Source: Lyophyllum atratum (Eukaryota; Basidiomycota; Agaricomycetes; Agaricales; Lyophyllaceae). From it: DNA of 64,000 nucleotides. Position 1 is the first letter of the stretch, and the number at the start of each line of letters is the position of its first letter. Below the pieces are notes generated by a model that made no database searches, had not been told where the DNA came from, and saw only the letters and a program-made list of their open reading frames with translations. Shown here piece after piece: positions 1 through 12,040 of the stretch. Position numbers and translations under genes: made by a program. The stretch is from assembly GCA_014905825.1 (NCBI GenBank), contig JACGCN010000006.1, forward strand, positions 2,356,001 through 2,420,000, written 5' to 3'.

Positions 1-970
1 CTTTGGTCATTTCTCGTCAACGATCTCCTGGGTAAAATATAGATTACCTCATACGGTCCCTCGCTGACTCGATATTTCAACAAAGTATCAGTGCCCATCG
101 TCCTACTTGGACGAGATGTGACCCTTTGACGGACCTGCTGTTGCTCCGTGACTGTGGAATAAACTTAGCATTTTCGATCCGCATCAGCCGCCTCTGCTGT
201 CTTCGACTTCTGGACATCTACGTTGCGCATCTTCTACATATCGCACAACCGAGAGCTGTTTCCCAGCTTCCTCGCCGTTCAAGGGTTCACCTCAAGACTT
301 ACCTTCGCCTCACTCATGCCATAGTAAGTCAAGAATTTTATTGTTTGTTATGAGGCAAATAGAACGACGCGCTCACAAAAGGAAAGCCAAAATCGGAATT
401 AGGCAGATTCCGGAGATGTCTCAATTTGAAGCCTCTGGTAGGTGATATGAGTACTTAGTAACGTTAGCTCAGGTCTGTGCTCGTCGCAATCGGACCTCTT
501 CAGGCTGGCGCCCTGTATACAATTATGTTCCCTATGGCATCACTATTATTGATGGAAAGGGCAGTATTAGGCCGATGTTTGTGGCGCTGGTTCACAAGGC
601 CAGTTCGGCGAACGCGTGATAGTCGACAAGCGCTCATACAATTTCTCCCGACTTAGAAGTATGAAAGGATGCATGGATGTGGCCTCTCATTGTTTAGTAT
701 ATCGTTAGGGAGACGTTTCCCCCGAATGCTATTCCATAATCTGACCATGTTCAACCCAGATCCGGCATCAGAAAAGAGGCGAGTGCACAAAAGTGGTTAC
801 AAGAGACATAGAAACTATTACTATTTGCATCCTCAGCAGCGGCTACACTTGAGAACTATTGTCGAAGCGACAAGGGTGAGTAGCATAAAGGTGTGTCGAA
901 ATCTTACTCATCATGTCGTCCTGTGTTCATAGCCTCCTTGTTTTATCCAAATTGGTATATACAGAGCTTT
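1..970. other. Left edge, no recognised gene
   Basis: Only short open frames occur and none continues across plausible splice sites into a protein I recognise. The last bases are the probable 3' untranslated region of the minus-strand acetyltransferase gene that ends at 971. Confidence 0.5.
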
Positions 971-1858
971 CTACTTGTCCTCCACGAAGCTCTTGTAAAA
1001 CACAAAAGCATCAACATATTCCTCACCCTGACCATCTTTTCGCTTCAAGCGACCTGCCCGAGGAATCAATCCGGCTTTGATGAAGTCAAGTCTTTCCCAG
1101 AGTCTGTCCGAAGCCATCAGCATCTCCTGCCATTGCCCCACTAACATATGTTACTCACTTGATTGAAGCGAAATTATTCACATAGACAAGGTTGAATACG
1201 CTTGCCTGGAATCCCAGCTTCGGAGCGTAGTGCACGTATGATTTGGCCAAGACGGACCCGTACCCCTTGCCCCGATGCGTGGGCGAGACGACGAAACCAG
1301 CGTTACAGATCTGGAAATATTCATCGTTCCATCCATCCGCTGACGCTTTTTGAAATCAAGGCGCATTCACCAGAACTTACATGTGATGACCGCCCAGGGT
1401 AGTTTGGCTTGATCTGATAAGGATACGTGATAAATGCGAAGAGGCTAACCTTGAGAATACCTCTAGTGACTCACATAGTAGAATCCAGCCACACATTGAT
1501 CCCAGGGTCTCCCACCTCGTGCCACCTCGATGTCAGGATCAGCGACTTCTCCTTCTCTCCTGTTTATCGGCGCAGTGTCCCCGATGATCCCCACAAAAAC
1601 ATCAGCGGAGAAGAAGTACCCATCGAAGGTAGAGCGATCCATTTCCCCTTCCTGAGGATACGTCAATCCATCCTGGACTTCTTGTGCGAATACGGCGGTG
1701 AGATGATCTAGCAGACCTTCCAGACGCTGAGCCGTTGAGAGTGTAAGATGGTGTATGCTCAAGGAGCGGTGATCCGAGGCGGATTCAATCGGCCATGTGC
1801 TGGCTGGAAGGGGTGAGCTATCTGTCGTTGAGCGCTTGATAGGCCCATATGCTGACAT
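971..1858 (-). CDS. GNAT-family N-acetyltransferase
   Basis: Predicted 233-residue protein. Exons on the minus strand are 1858-1475, 1413-1381, 1310-1159 and 1103-971, joined in phase through introns of about 50-60 bases. The sequence has a fungal GNAT core: GFYYIKPNYPGRSSH spans the first junction, followed by NAGFVVSPTHRGKGYG, where RGKGYG (about residues 152-157) is the acetyl-CoA pyrophosphate-binding signature, and LWERLDFIKAGLIPRAG near the end. The open frame extends to 1906, but that codon is TTG, so I use the ATG at 1858. The family transfers an acetyl group from acetyl-CoA to an amine; the substrate cannot be read from sequence. Confidence 0.8.
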
Positions 1859-3545
1859 GTTGAGGAGCCCTAGGAAGTCAATTCGGTGGCCGAACCCGGA
1901 GTTCAAGTTGTTCTAATGGAATGACTCCAACCGGGCCCATCATGCATCATGCATCAGAGATGATATGATGGTAAATGATATCTGATAAGATACGTATCCC
2001 CTAACTTTTCGCGAGGCAGAGATTCCTGCTCAGCGCTTGGCGTCCGTATACTTCACAAAAAAGGCTCTGGACTATATGGCGACAGACATCTTCAAGTAGT
2101 AAGAAAGCATGACTGTGGTTGACATTGTCTTCAATTGGACGTCAACGGAATCAAAATACTTGAGTGTGGCGCAGAAATTCATTTAGGAGCAAGGTCCACA
2201 TTTTCTTTCAGCGCTGGAGGCATTTGTACGAGTCATGGCTCAATACAAAAGCTGGAGAACCTGGCTTTTGTCTCGCGCTCGGCATCATAGATGCTGAATG
2301 AAGATCATGTACCGATTATAAAGGGCCTAAGTGTACAATTACTTCTGCTTGGACTACGGGAGTAATCTGATCTGACTCGTCTGAAGTTCCTCAATGAGAA
2401 CTCTTACCTCCGCAGCTGACAGGCCATCGAGTCCGCGTTGCCCGCAATATATCGCTAAAGCATTGTGGTCAGGCAACAGCAACAAAATCGTTCAGCTGAC
2501 TGGTCACGCCGAGACTGGTGGTATCGCGACAGTACCGTGTAAGCTACTATCACCACCAGCGCCTTGGTCAAGTGGTCTCAGCAAAGCATCGGCGTGCAAG
2601 AAGTCTTTTGGACACGGGGCTGTCTACTAGATTCAGACCCACTCAGCCCGCACCCAAACGCACCCAGATAATTCGGCGGAAGAGTCTCAGGATAAGTGCG
2701 ACTTGAAGACCCGGACCCATGCTTTCTCCTAACGGGTGATCTTTAACCTACAACCGCGCTACTATACCAGTCGGCATGATCGTCGTACTCCTGCTTAGGA
2801 AACATACGGGATACTGACAAGCACTTGAGAGGATCATGCTCCGATGGTGTGTAGACATGATAGATGATCAGCATGTTGAAACACAGCAACAATTGAAATT
2901 ACTGACCAGAGAGTCCCATTTGGGCGCAAAAAAATTTGCATACAGGATACTAAGTATAGCAGGTAGCCTGTGAAACTTTTATCCTCGTATTACAAAAGAA
3001 AGCCAACATCACGGTTCGAAGTGACTCATGCAAGTCAAGGAAGTCCGCGTATCAACCCTGGTCGCGCCCACAGTCATGGTATACCCCGTCGCGGGAACTC
3101 AGAGTTGCCTCATGGGCATTGTCCGAAGTCGTGTCGGCGCGGCATAGCTATCCTTACATCAACCACCAAAAATGACCCTGAGTTCCAGAGTAAACACACG
3201 GCATGGCGTAGGAGATAGGCAACGCCCATCGATGCCCATCGAGGTCAACACGGCACATGACGCAGGTGAGGGAAAGAACAGGCGGAATTGCACTCATACG
3301 CAATGCCACGTGCAGTTTCACCAATACAACTGTCGGTGCCCGTGCATCACTGCGGTTTATCGTGTCCCAACTAGTATCGTGCATCAGAGGTACTGCGGCC
3401 GCTGCGATGGCGGCAGTGCAAAGCAATGACGGTGAAGATCATCCGTGCGACGAGAAGATTTTCGCATGACACCCCTTAAATCATGTAATTTCAGGAGTCC
3501 ATGGCAAAATCCAATATCCCATTGATGCAATACGAACCTCCTTTT
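1859..3545. other. 1.7-kb intergenic stretch
   Basis: It separates the 5' end of the GNAT gene from the 3' end of the glycerate kinase gene. Small frames at 2394-2706 (+), 2970-3469 (+) and 3154-3426 (-) overlap one another, have no continuing exons and match nothing I know. I see no repeat or RNA gene. Confidence 0.5.
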
Positions 3546-4524
3546 TCAAAATGGTTCTACCCCGAGCTGCTGTCGCTGCTCATCTATCAATAGTTTAAGA
3601 CTCTTGCCTGCCCATCGTGGCTTGGCGGAGGTAGGAAGTATGTCGCCAAAAAAAACGTAGCCTGGTATGTAACGGTCCACGAAACTTCATGTCGCTGTCA
3701 ATGGAAGTACTTGAGTGTGAAACATGAAAGGAACACACGCTTTTACGGCCTCGACGGACATTCCGCGTCCTCCATTTGCTGCTTTCATGTTATGCTCCTG
3801 TTGTAGGCGCCATTGGTAGATGATTGAATACGGCGAGGGGTATGTTTGGACCGGTGCAGGTTTAATCTGAGCAGAGGTAATTAGACGCCCAAGGGGGGAA
3901 GCGAGAAGGGCAAACCTGTATGAAAATGTCAAAATAAGACCACATCTCCACGTAATGGCTCAGCGTTTCATTCACTCGTTCGAGGTCGAATTTCGATACA
4001 AGATCAGGGAGACCGAGCCTTGCAGACTCCGCACGCCATACACCATCCCATCGCTTGGAGAGCTCTTCTGAGGATATTGGAAAGAATCCGACACACCAGC
4101 CTTCGAGGATGACGACATCGACAGGCGGATTTACTACCACTCCGGCAGCTAAACGATCTCCCTCGCCATCGAACAGACTCTTGTCGAAGCAGGGCAGCTC
4201 CATCCCCCCCGATTGTGCTTTCAGACCTCGTAGTACCTCTATGCCGAGTGTTACATCATGTGTCCCTGGTTGGCCCCTTCCAGCCCAGAGCGAATTAAGG
4301 GGTTCTTGTGTCGCCAGCGCTACGAGGCGATCATGGGGAAGATACAGGTCATCGATAGATAGGAGTGCGACATTAAGTGAATAAGGGGGCTGAGAGAGGC
4401 GCTGCTTGAGCTGGGCGGAAAGATAGGACTTGCCAGAGCCCTGGGGCCCTTGGATCGCGACGAAGAGTGGGGGACTCGGGTTAGGGTCAAGGTGCTCAAC
4501 GATGTGGGCAACGACCAAGTTCAT
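3546..4524 (-). CDS. D-glycerate 3-kinase-like P-loop kinase
   Basis: Predicted 291-residue protein; exons 4524-3916, 3866-3739 and 3684-3546. A Walker A loop GPQGSGKS lies at residues 26-33. SIDDLYLPHD, LEGWCVGFF, YQWRLQQEHNM and, after the last intron, FVDRYIPGYVFFGD follow, the order found in yeast YGR205W/Tda10 and D-glycerate 3-kinases. The expected activity is ATP-dependent phosphorylation of glycerate in the cytosol; fungal members are poorly tested biochemically. The second intron is set by phase: only the donor GTGTGT at 3738 joins in frame to FVDRY. The frame stays open upstream, with another ATG at 4638 inside the antisense of RER1. I prefer 4524 because the conserved region starts right after it. 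Confidence 0.85.
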
Positions 4525-4563
4525 GGTGACGCGTGACTGTGTCACGACCCATTTCCAACCGTC

Positions 4564-5456
4564 ATGATGTCCTCCAGCGATGCTCAGTTCTCTAGCTCTG
4601 GTGCTGACCCTTCGCCGGCCCAAAACATCTCGGCTCATTACTCCAAACTGCAACGCCAGTATCAACAGGTCCTAGATCGGTGGACCCCTCATGTTCTCCA
4701 ACGTTGGCTCTCCACTGCTGGCCTGTTGGCTTTGTTTTTCTTGCGGATTGTTCTGGCCCAGGGGGTAAGTTTTTACTACAAATTGTTATGCTTATTCAAC
4801 TATCTCTGACGCTCTTTACAGTGGTACATAGGTTAGTTACTCCTCTGACGATACGACAGATAACTTATCCTCTCTCACCACCGAACAAATCCGCAGTCTG
4901 CTGTAAGCAGAGAATGGTCATCCTACGTGTTCCTTTCTCACCCTCTTGAAATGGCAGATGCGCACGCTATATATCTTCTCAACCTTCTCCTGGCCTTCCT
5001 TCAACCTAAGTTCGACCCGTCCCTCCAAGATGATCTCATGGCAGACGAAATCGAGGAAGGTGGTGACTCAGGCGCCACAAGTCCTCTTCCCAGCCAGCGC
5101 GACGATGAATTCCGTCCTTTCGTTCGGCGCCTACCTGAATGGCAATTCTGGTAAGTTCGATGTCGCGAAATTCCTAGGATATGTACTAAACATCGCCAAA
5201 GGCTTTCGTCTACACGCGCGACTGTTGTAGCCCTTTTCTGCACATTTTCTGAGATATTTGACGTTCCTGTCTACTGGCCCATTCTCGTCATCTACTTCTT
5301 TGTACTTTTCGCATTGACTATGCGAAGGCAAATCCAGTGCGTCCATCGCGCTTTTCTGTCTCATCGCTCCGACTAATTACATTCAACAGACACATGATCA
5401 AGTACAAGTACATTCCATTCGATATTGGTCGGAAGGCTCGGTATGGGGCAAAGTGA
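4564..5456 (+). CDS. RER1: RER1, Golgi-to-ER retrieval receptor
   Basis: Predicted 203-residue protein; exons 4564-4764, 4822-4831, 4897-4902, 4958-5150, 5202-5336 and 5390-5456. RER1 is a four-span membrane protein of the early Golgi that returns escaped ER membrane proteins through COPI vesicles. Family landmarks are the [12 protein letters not shown] stretch before the first membrane segment, [45 protein letters not shown] and the C-terminal [16 protein letters not shown]. Exons 2 and 3 are only 10 and 6 bases, and together rebuild the family GWYIVxY segment in frame; without both the frame ends in stops. The first ATG lies 39 bases from the start of the divergent kinase gene. An in-frame ATG follows at 4567. 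Confidence 0.93.
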
Positions 5457-6369
5457 TCTGCCATTCATGATGATCGTTAGAAAAGACTAGACTCTGGTGG
5501 CAGGACACTGTTGTTTATTGGTCGGAGGCGCGTTGAGAACATATTTTATACTCATACCCGTAATGCAGTCTATTGTAGACACTTTCAATCCGTGGCAGCG
5601 CGTCCCGCGATTTACAATTCACTACCATGCCTGCACTGTGATTATGCATGCCCAGACCCTCCGGCCAGTGTGATATAACCTTGTGCCCTTCCCCATTGCA
5701 TGGAATAACTGTGTTGTCGTTACACAAGAAGTGAATGTTAATGCCCTGTGCCCCGAGTCAAGACTCTTTCGTGGCATCTGGAAGTGATGATTGTTGTGTG
5801 ATCCAAGAACACAAAAGTGAGGATAAATACTAACATGAACAAGGTCCCCCAGACAATCACACTTCCCAGCCAAGCGTCGACAGAATAATGCCCTGTGCCC
5901 CGAGTCAGGACTCTTCTGTGGAATCTTTATGGTTGTTATGATCATGATCCAAGAACACAAAAATGAGGATAAATACTAACATAACAAGGTCCCTCAGACA
6001 ACATGCCGATCACAAGACAGCCTTATGTAGCTCGAAGCAACCGCATCCTAAGGCAGTTCAAGGGAGTTGTAAAGCAACTCTGGTATATCCACTACGCGTC
6101 CCACAGCCTTCAATTCCTGTTCCTGATCTTATCCTACCTCTTGTTATCAACTCGTAGAGCTAGCAATTTATACGCCTTGCACAATCAGGGCCAGTGGCGA
6201 AGGTTGTAAAAGCGGTGGACGTAGGGTCTGTCTTGTAGAAAGCCTTTGTGTGATGCCGATTCGGAATGTCCACATGCATGGATTTGAATGGTGGAACGAC
6301 GATGGTGATGGAGGTACATGGAGCAGGCACGCAAAGGGCCTAAGCTCCTCAAGAACTCCTGTCCAGTTT
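5457..6369. other. Intergenic stretch with a direct repeat
   Basis: It lies between the 3' ends of RER1 and the IMPACT-domain gene, so it holds two converging 3' ends. Apart from the repeat listed at 5741-6002 there is no recognised feature. Confidence 0.5.
5741..6002. repeat. Imperfect direct repeat, period 147 bp
   Basis: Copy 1 starts at 5741 and copy 2 at 5888, both with ATGCCCTGTGCCCCGAGTCA. Each copy continues for about 115 bases with matching blocks such as GATCCAAGAACACAAAA, GAGGATAAATACTAACAT and AACAAGGTCC. The copies differ by scattered substitutions and small indels, so the duplication is not fresh. No terminal inverted repeat or target duplication is evident and no coding is seen. 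Confidence 0.85.
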
Positions 6370-7192
6370 TCACTTTTCCTCGTCTGGAGGAGCATTCTTA
6401 CCATCGTGTTCGGGTCCCTCGAGGCGTTTGGCGAGAAGTGACTTGACGCTCTTGATCGCGTTTTCCCGAGCTTTGACAAGGCGTTTACCTTTCTCTACAT
6501 CTATGGTAGAGTAGTCCTTGGACACGGAACTGCTTCCCGCGGTTGTTGATTGATCAGTGCCCGATGTTCCACTGTATTCCGCCCGAAGCCCAGCAAGCAC
6601 CGCGTCAAGAATCTTCAGCGTAGATACGCATTCCCGGAGCTCTTCTGCGCGTCTGAACTGTTGGCATACTTCCGTCGTGCATGTCTCAATATGAGAAAAA
6701 CGAGCCGGGCCGAGCATCGTCCCGCCATACCTACAGTACCAAGAAAGGATGAATATATGGTGTGATCCGGGGTGGTAATGCTCACCAGCGGCTGACGATG
6801 ACCACCGCATCGATGATCGCGTACGTCTGCATCACCTTCAAGACTTTGCCTCCAGCCCACTGCTCTCTATCATCCATGCTTCCGACGGTCAACTCGAAGT
6901 CATCAGGCCCTCCTAGTCCACTGCGGCCATGCTTCAAGACCATGCATCTCCAGGCTGCAATTTCATGCGTAGCTGGTTTGGCGCCGTGTATGACATTTTT
7001 CAAGTAGTTGATTCTGGCGTGCACTTCCCTTAAAGAGGTAGCTGGATATAAGTTTGCGACGAAGGTTGATCCTCGATCACGGATCTCTTGGGAAGTCGCC
7101 AGCGGCTCTTGAGGGCGTGAGGATGTTATATACGCATCCAAATTGGTGGATCTTGGTTCTCGGTCCAAGTTTTTGCTAGCAGAAGATGTCAT
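6370..7192 (-). CDS. IMPACT/UPF0029-domain protein
   Basis: Predicted 255-residue protein; exons 7192-6786 and 6730-6370, joined through Trp-Tyr (SRW|YGGTMLGP). The stretch from REVHARINYLKNVI through KPATHEIAAWRC to DAVVIVSRWYGGTMLGPARF is the UPF0029 or Impact N-terminal fold, about residues 55-155. It is shared with yeast Yih1 and mammalian IMPACT, which bind Gcn1 and restrain Gcn2, and with bacterial YigZ. No N-terminal RWD domain is present, so this is a shorter relative and a role in Gcn2 control is not implied. The C-terminal 90 residues are charged and probably helical. Confidence 0.85.
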
Positions 7193-7558
7193 AAGGTAGA
7201 TCGTAAAGGATCATTTGAGCCTGACAGTGGAAGGATGAACGAACAATCCAGAATTTGTCAAAGGCTATACTCCTGCGCATTTCGCACGCTGAATCGCTCA
7301 ACATGCCCACTACTAGTAGGTAAACTAACCGGCGCGGTTTCGTATATCAGAACTGAGATGATTCAGCTATCGCTGTAGTCATTGTAAATGTACGTAGTGC
7401 AGATCGGGAACCGCTGCGTCAATGTCATCACCCTATCACCCTATGGGATATTGCAGCTCAATGGCAAATATCCGATCCCTTCAACGCAAAACCAAAATAT
7501 AACTACTGTGAGCCCTGATTTGGAAAGGAGGAAGAAGAACAATATCGTTGGAAACACG
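7193..7558. other. Intergenic, nothing recognised
   Basis: It lies between the start of the IMPACT-domain gene and the 3' end of the channel gene and should hold the former's promoter. I see no distinct motif. Confidence 0.4.
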
Positions 7559-10500
7559 TTATCGTGGTGGCTGAAGCTGATTTGAGGGAGGGTGATATGT
7601 GTATGGAGGTTGCTGTTCCATATACCCCTCAGGGGGTGAAGCCGGCTGGCTCATATGAGATGGAGGGTATTGGTGTTGATTATAGAATGGCTGAGGCGGG
7701 TAGTGAGCAGGATTTCCGGGCGTCGAGGATGTACTCTGATCAGAGTACGAGTACCAGCTGAGAACCTGGGATCGTTGCTCGGCGGGACTAACTGGGTTGG
7801 ATGGGATCGTGGAATACATTGAAGGGTGATAAGATTGTTGGTGCGAGTGTTGCCCAAGATATCCTGAAGGGTAGTGACCGTGCTGTGCGACCCGCGGATG
7901 CCGCTGATCACTGTGCAGCTCTGAAGGAGTGGTAAGACTCAGAGGACCTGGACTATTCGGACCGCTGGCGAGATAGTTCTGGTACTCCGGATTACTCCAA
8001 CGAGGATCGACGGTGCCAGTATTAGATACCGGATGTATGCCACTCGTAGAAAGCAGGACGGTGGAGGACATTGATTGCGTATCCCAATCCAACTCGCCCC
8101 GATCTCTTTGGTATAGAACAGGATCGTACTCCAGGTCGTTCTTTGAAAAGAAAGGGAATAAATGAGTCATGTCCAATTATCCTCGAAGCATCAGCTCCTA
8201 CCTGCTCAATCGCAGCAATCTTGATGCCTTCGATAACATTGACATCGAGCTGCTTCCCACCGCGCTCGTTGAGTAGCCCCCGGATCTTCTCATGCTCCAC
8301 TCTGCCCTTGTAAACTTCTGTCAAAAGGGGCATCATATTCGCGTGCAACATAGGGGTGAAGAGCTTCACGTGGAGGGCAGGATGTCCAAATCTGTTCTCC
8401 AATCGCTGGCCTCTGTGATCTGCCCGCTCCGAATGAATCTTGGCATGACTAAGTTCCTCCTCGCTAGGAATGTAGTAGCGGAATTTCTTGTCGAATTTAA
8501 AGTGAAGGAAGATTTTGAAGACGATGATGATAATGAGGGGTGGAACGGTGGATAGCCACTGCAAAGACTTGAACTTGTATTGCAGCCCGATGGCTAAAAC
8601 GTTGGTCAGCGTGCTCTCTTAGAGGAAGATGCTGGTACACACTCAGCACCATCAACGCTTGCATCAGCATGGCTGAAAATAAAAGCCGATTGATTATAAC
8701 ATTCCAAAGTCGCTGTATCACCCTCTGCGTAAGCATGAAAGGGAGAAAGGCGACGTTAGATACATACCCCACCAGTTTCCACCTTCGTGACAAACACGAA
8801 CATCAACTGGTACTTATAGACCCAAGAGCTCATCCAGAAGACGACGCATGCAGCCAGGGCCACCAGGGGGGCAAGAGGGGCAAAGAGCAGACCCACGGCA
8901 CCCATAAACAGCTGCAAAAGATCTCATGAGGGGCAAAAAAAGGTGCAAAGATCAAGTACAACGCATACAAGATTGGAGCTGTTAATGGAAATGAGTTGGT
9001 TCCACATAACAGGCAGACGAGCGACGCACTAGTATATGGCATACTCAAACGATGGAGGCTTCGTCCATTCACGAATATCGCGTGGCGTGCGGCCAAATAT
9101 ACTGCGTTGCCACAGTCAATTGCGGTTTGTGACAATTATCTGAAGAGACATACCGAGTTTTGAATGAAAGCCAGAGGAGATTGAGTATTTGAGCGAGGTC
9201 AAAGACGACTAAAAATCCGCGCAGACTGGTGAAGATCGGAAATCAGTAATATACGAATCGAAACATCCAGTCATACGCACGGGAACCACTTCAGCCAATA
9301 TGACGCTTGGTTGATGTACGTCTTGCTTATCGTAGCGGGGAGCTCTGGTGGTCATGATTAGCTGCATCGCTGAGATTGAGAGCTCTACGTACTATCGAGA
9401 TTTTTGAGTATCGTCTTTGCGCTTGCATGCCTACCTATCAAGGTGACGACCTCCAACACGGAATCTGTAAGGCGCTGTCAGTTTCGGTCAGGCTGAAATA
9501 GAAGGCACTCACTGAAAGCCACCCCAAGCAAAGTGAAGACAATCAACTGGCTGATAATAAGGAAAGCAAAGTAGCGTGCAATGACGGCTCGATCGAGACG
9601 TGCTCGAGTCAGCGCTCCCATATAGTTCGAAAGCCAACGCATAACCTTCGGTAAGAAGAATGTGAATAGTCCAGCGACGGCAGGAGGGAGAACACCATTG
9701 ACGATGGCATATGAGATGGGAGAACTGTCAGACCAAATTTGAAGAAAAGGAAGATATCCAGTTGCTGTAATCTGAGCAAAACGATGTTGAGTGATTTGGC
9801 TGAAAGGGGGATAAATGTAAATACTGACAGCATCAAGGTTGGCGAGTGTTGCAACAGGAAACAGCGGGATAAGACTGAGGAGACAAATAACTCCCAACCA
9901 CAAAAAGCCTGTCACTTTTCTGTAGAAGAGAATGCTGTCGGACTTGCTCATATTGATCCAAATCTGGGAGGGAAATGACGATCCAACATCAATTTTAAGG
10001 TGGGTAGAACCAGGTACGTACGATATCTTTCGGATTGGGAGCCAGAGTGACAGTGGTTCCTTTCGGATGTTTATTGTGCAGTTTCTTGGCCACGATATGA
10101 GCATACGGAACGGCGGCCAAAGAAGCGAAACCGTAATTCTCAGGTCTGCGCGTACTGAACTGGGCGCGATACTCCTCGATCGCAGCTTCAGTCCGCTTAA
10201 GTTTGGTCCTGGAGATGAGTATTTTCGTCAGGTAAGCCGCCTCTGAATGACTTGATGTCATGGCCGCGTACGTGTAAAATCCGATAGCATCTTTCCGAAC
10301 GCCTCCGCAGCCCCAGAATCCACCCACTCGAATTGTTGGTCTCCGTTTTCCAATCCGTCCACCCTTCAAGTATCTGACCAGGACGGCTTCCAGGTCCCTG
10401 ACCGCCTGGTTGTGATATTCAATGAGCTCCGGAAGCTTGCCGACTTTTCGTCCAATATGCAACGACGTAACGGGATATGGCATTTTTAGGCCGTCTAAGC

Positions 10501-11254
10501 AATCTTTTAGGCCCTCGTCTGTTTGAAACCTTTTCGGTACATGTGTGATGCTTATCGTTCGTGCGTAGAAAGCTTGTACATATTCTGGGGAACGGAACCA
10601 TTGGTGTCGGAGCCGGACCATGTCGCGCCAATGGATATATACGAGGACGACGAGTAGGATTGTAATCAAGTAGGTCACGGCAACATGAGCATAAAGGATT
10701 GGCCCCTTGACGTCCCGGATCGTCGTTATACTGAGCACATCATGATTCTTAGCTGTGTGGTCCCTGTTGTACAAGATGTTGATTGGGACAAGGACCCCGC
10801 ACGTCAAGACCACGCTGCCAAAAAAGAGCCATCGCATGAGGCGTAGAAAACGCAAAAATGCCACGGCATCAAGGCCGATTTTTTCCAAGAGCTCTGGTTC
10901 CTTTGTGTTGATGAGTGGTGGAAGCCAACCAAAGAGGGAATCCGTGATTCGCGGAGGGGGTTTATTGTCTTCATGATATTTCACCTTCGGCTCGTAGATA
11001 ATCTAGATTGTCACTGTCAGTTTTGTTCGAAGCTAACAAGACGTGGGCCTCACCTTGTTTTTCGGGCGCAAGATATTGAAAGCGAGGACCGTGACAACCT
11101 ATCGGGAGGTCAGTAGTATCAGTCATGGCAGGTTGGAAAGAGGTGTATGGCTCACGGAGATACCGCTCATCAGCAGAACTTGTGACCCTACGGCAGCTGG
11201 ATCAAGACGGCGTCCAGCGTCCAAAACATCCTTCAACGGGTCGACGACGGACAT
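7559..11254 (-). CDS. CSC1/TMEM63-type osmosensitive calcium channel
   Basis: Predicted 1007-residue multi-span membrane protein in 13 exons: 11254-11156, 11098-11054, 11002-10022, 9963-9513, 9464-9435, 9344-9281, 9225-9154, 9101-9030, 8978-8969, 8911-8768, 8724-8643, 8593-8202 and 8140-7559. The order fits the OSCA/CSC1/TMEM63 family, which forms hyperosmolality- or stretch-gated cation channels: an N-terminal membrane span, a cytosolic domain beginning near SITHVPKRF, then a long membrane core with ASYWLKWFPLRGFL, RTPRDIREWTKPPSFEYA and RLWNVIINRLLFSAMLMQ. The C-terminal 150 residues are Pro, Ser, Gln and Tyr rich and probably disordered. Exon 9 is 10 bases and exon 5 is 30. All junctions keep frame. 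Yeast relatives include Csc1, Rsn1 and Phm7; I cannot assign one of them. Confidence 0.92.
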
Positions 11255-12040
11255 GATTTCGGCCGACGCAAGGAGGACTGCTGTTCAGATGGAAGGGCAC
11301 TGAGTAGAAAAGGCAACGAGTGGGTGATTTCCTGTCTGGACTTTATATAGGCCGCTGGCTACCTATTCGGGACGCGCCAGTGTCGAACTAGGGCGAAACG
11401 GAACGCAATGACCCTGTGCCCTGTCATTGAACTCGAATGCTGAGACACACAGCCTGTAGGGATTGCAAAAGAGGTCGGGAGGTGGGCTGCTTTGATATCA
11501 TTCAGACGCGAAAAGTTTATCTTTGTGCAAGACTGCCAGTCTTGGTCTCGCGAGGGTGCCATAAATGGTTGAGTATGTTGGCTGGTCCCTGTTCCGTCCC
11601 AGCTGTCAAAATTCATACTGGTGGATCTTGTGCGGAGTCATGGGGCAATGAGAATCATCGCCAAGAACATATAAAATGAACATGAGTGAAGGCTGAGGAA
11701 AAGTGATGTGCAACTCGATTTAGGCCGCTGACAACTTGGGTTCGACAAGGGCGATGTCGAACTGTCTGATTTATTATGGGTCCATCAACGTTTTTCAGGA
11801 ATCGAACACTATCGAGAATTCGATTGCTTGGGTGATATCGTTATGACATGTACGGAAACCTGTATAGCATGAGATAAAGGACTCACCATGGTATCACGAC
11901 GGTGCAAGAGGATAGTGTCGCGACCGCGACTTCAAATTACTAATACAATGTGAATTACGTAACGGCACGTGTTGTGCGTCACACGTCATGTGGTCGGCGT
12001 CTCTTCAATTGTGCAGATTTGTTTTGCCTCTTTCCCCAAA
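11255..12040. other. Divergent promoter region
   Basis: This 786-base gap separates the start codons of the channel gene (-) and the acidic-protein gene (+) and must hold both promoters. A TATA-like element for the minus gene is listed at 11341-11349. The short frames here look non-coding. Confidence 0.5.
11341..11349 (-). promoter_or_regulatory. TATA-like box of the channel gene
   Basis: The minus strand reads TATATAAAG, 87 bases upstream of the ATG at 11254, a plausible distance for a core promoter element. No transcription start is known. Confidence 0.35.

Noticed and set aside
1463..1906. N-terminal extension of the GNAT protein to 1906
   Set aside because: The first codon is TTG on the minus strand; the first ATG is at 1858 and the family core is unaffected.
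3154..3469. Overlapping frames on both strands in the 3.1-3.5 kb gap
   Set aside because: They have non-ATG starts or no continuing exons, and the amino-acid text is not coherent.
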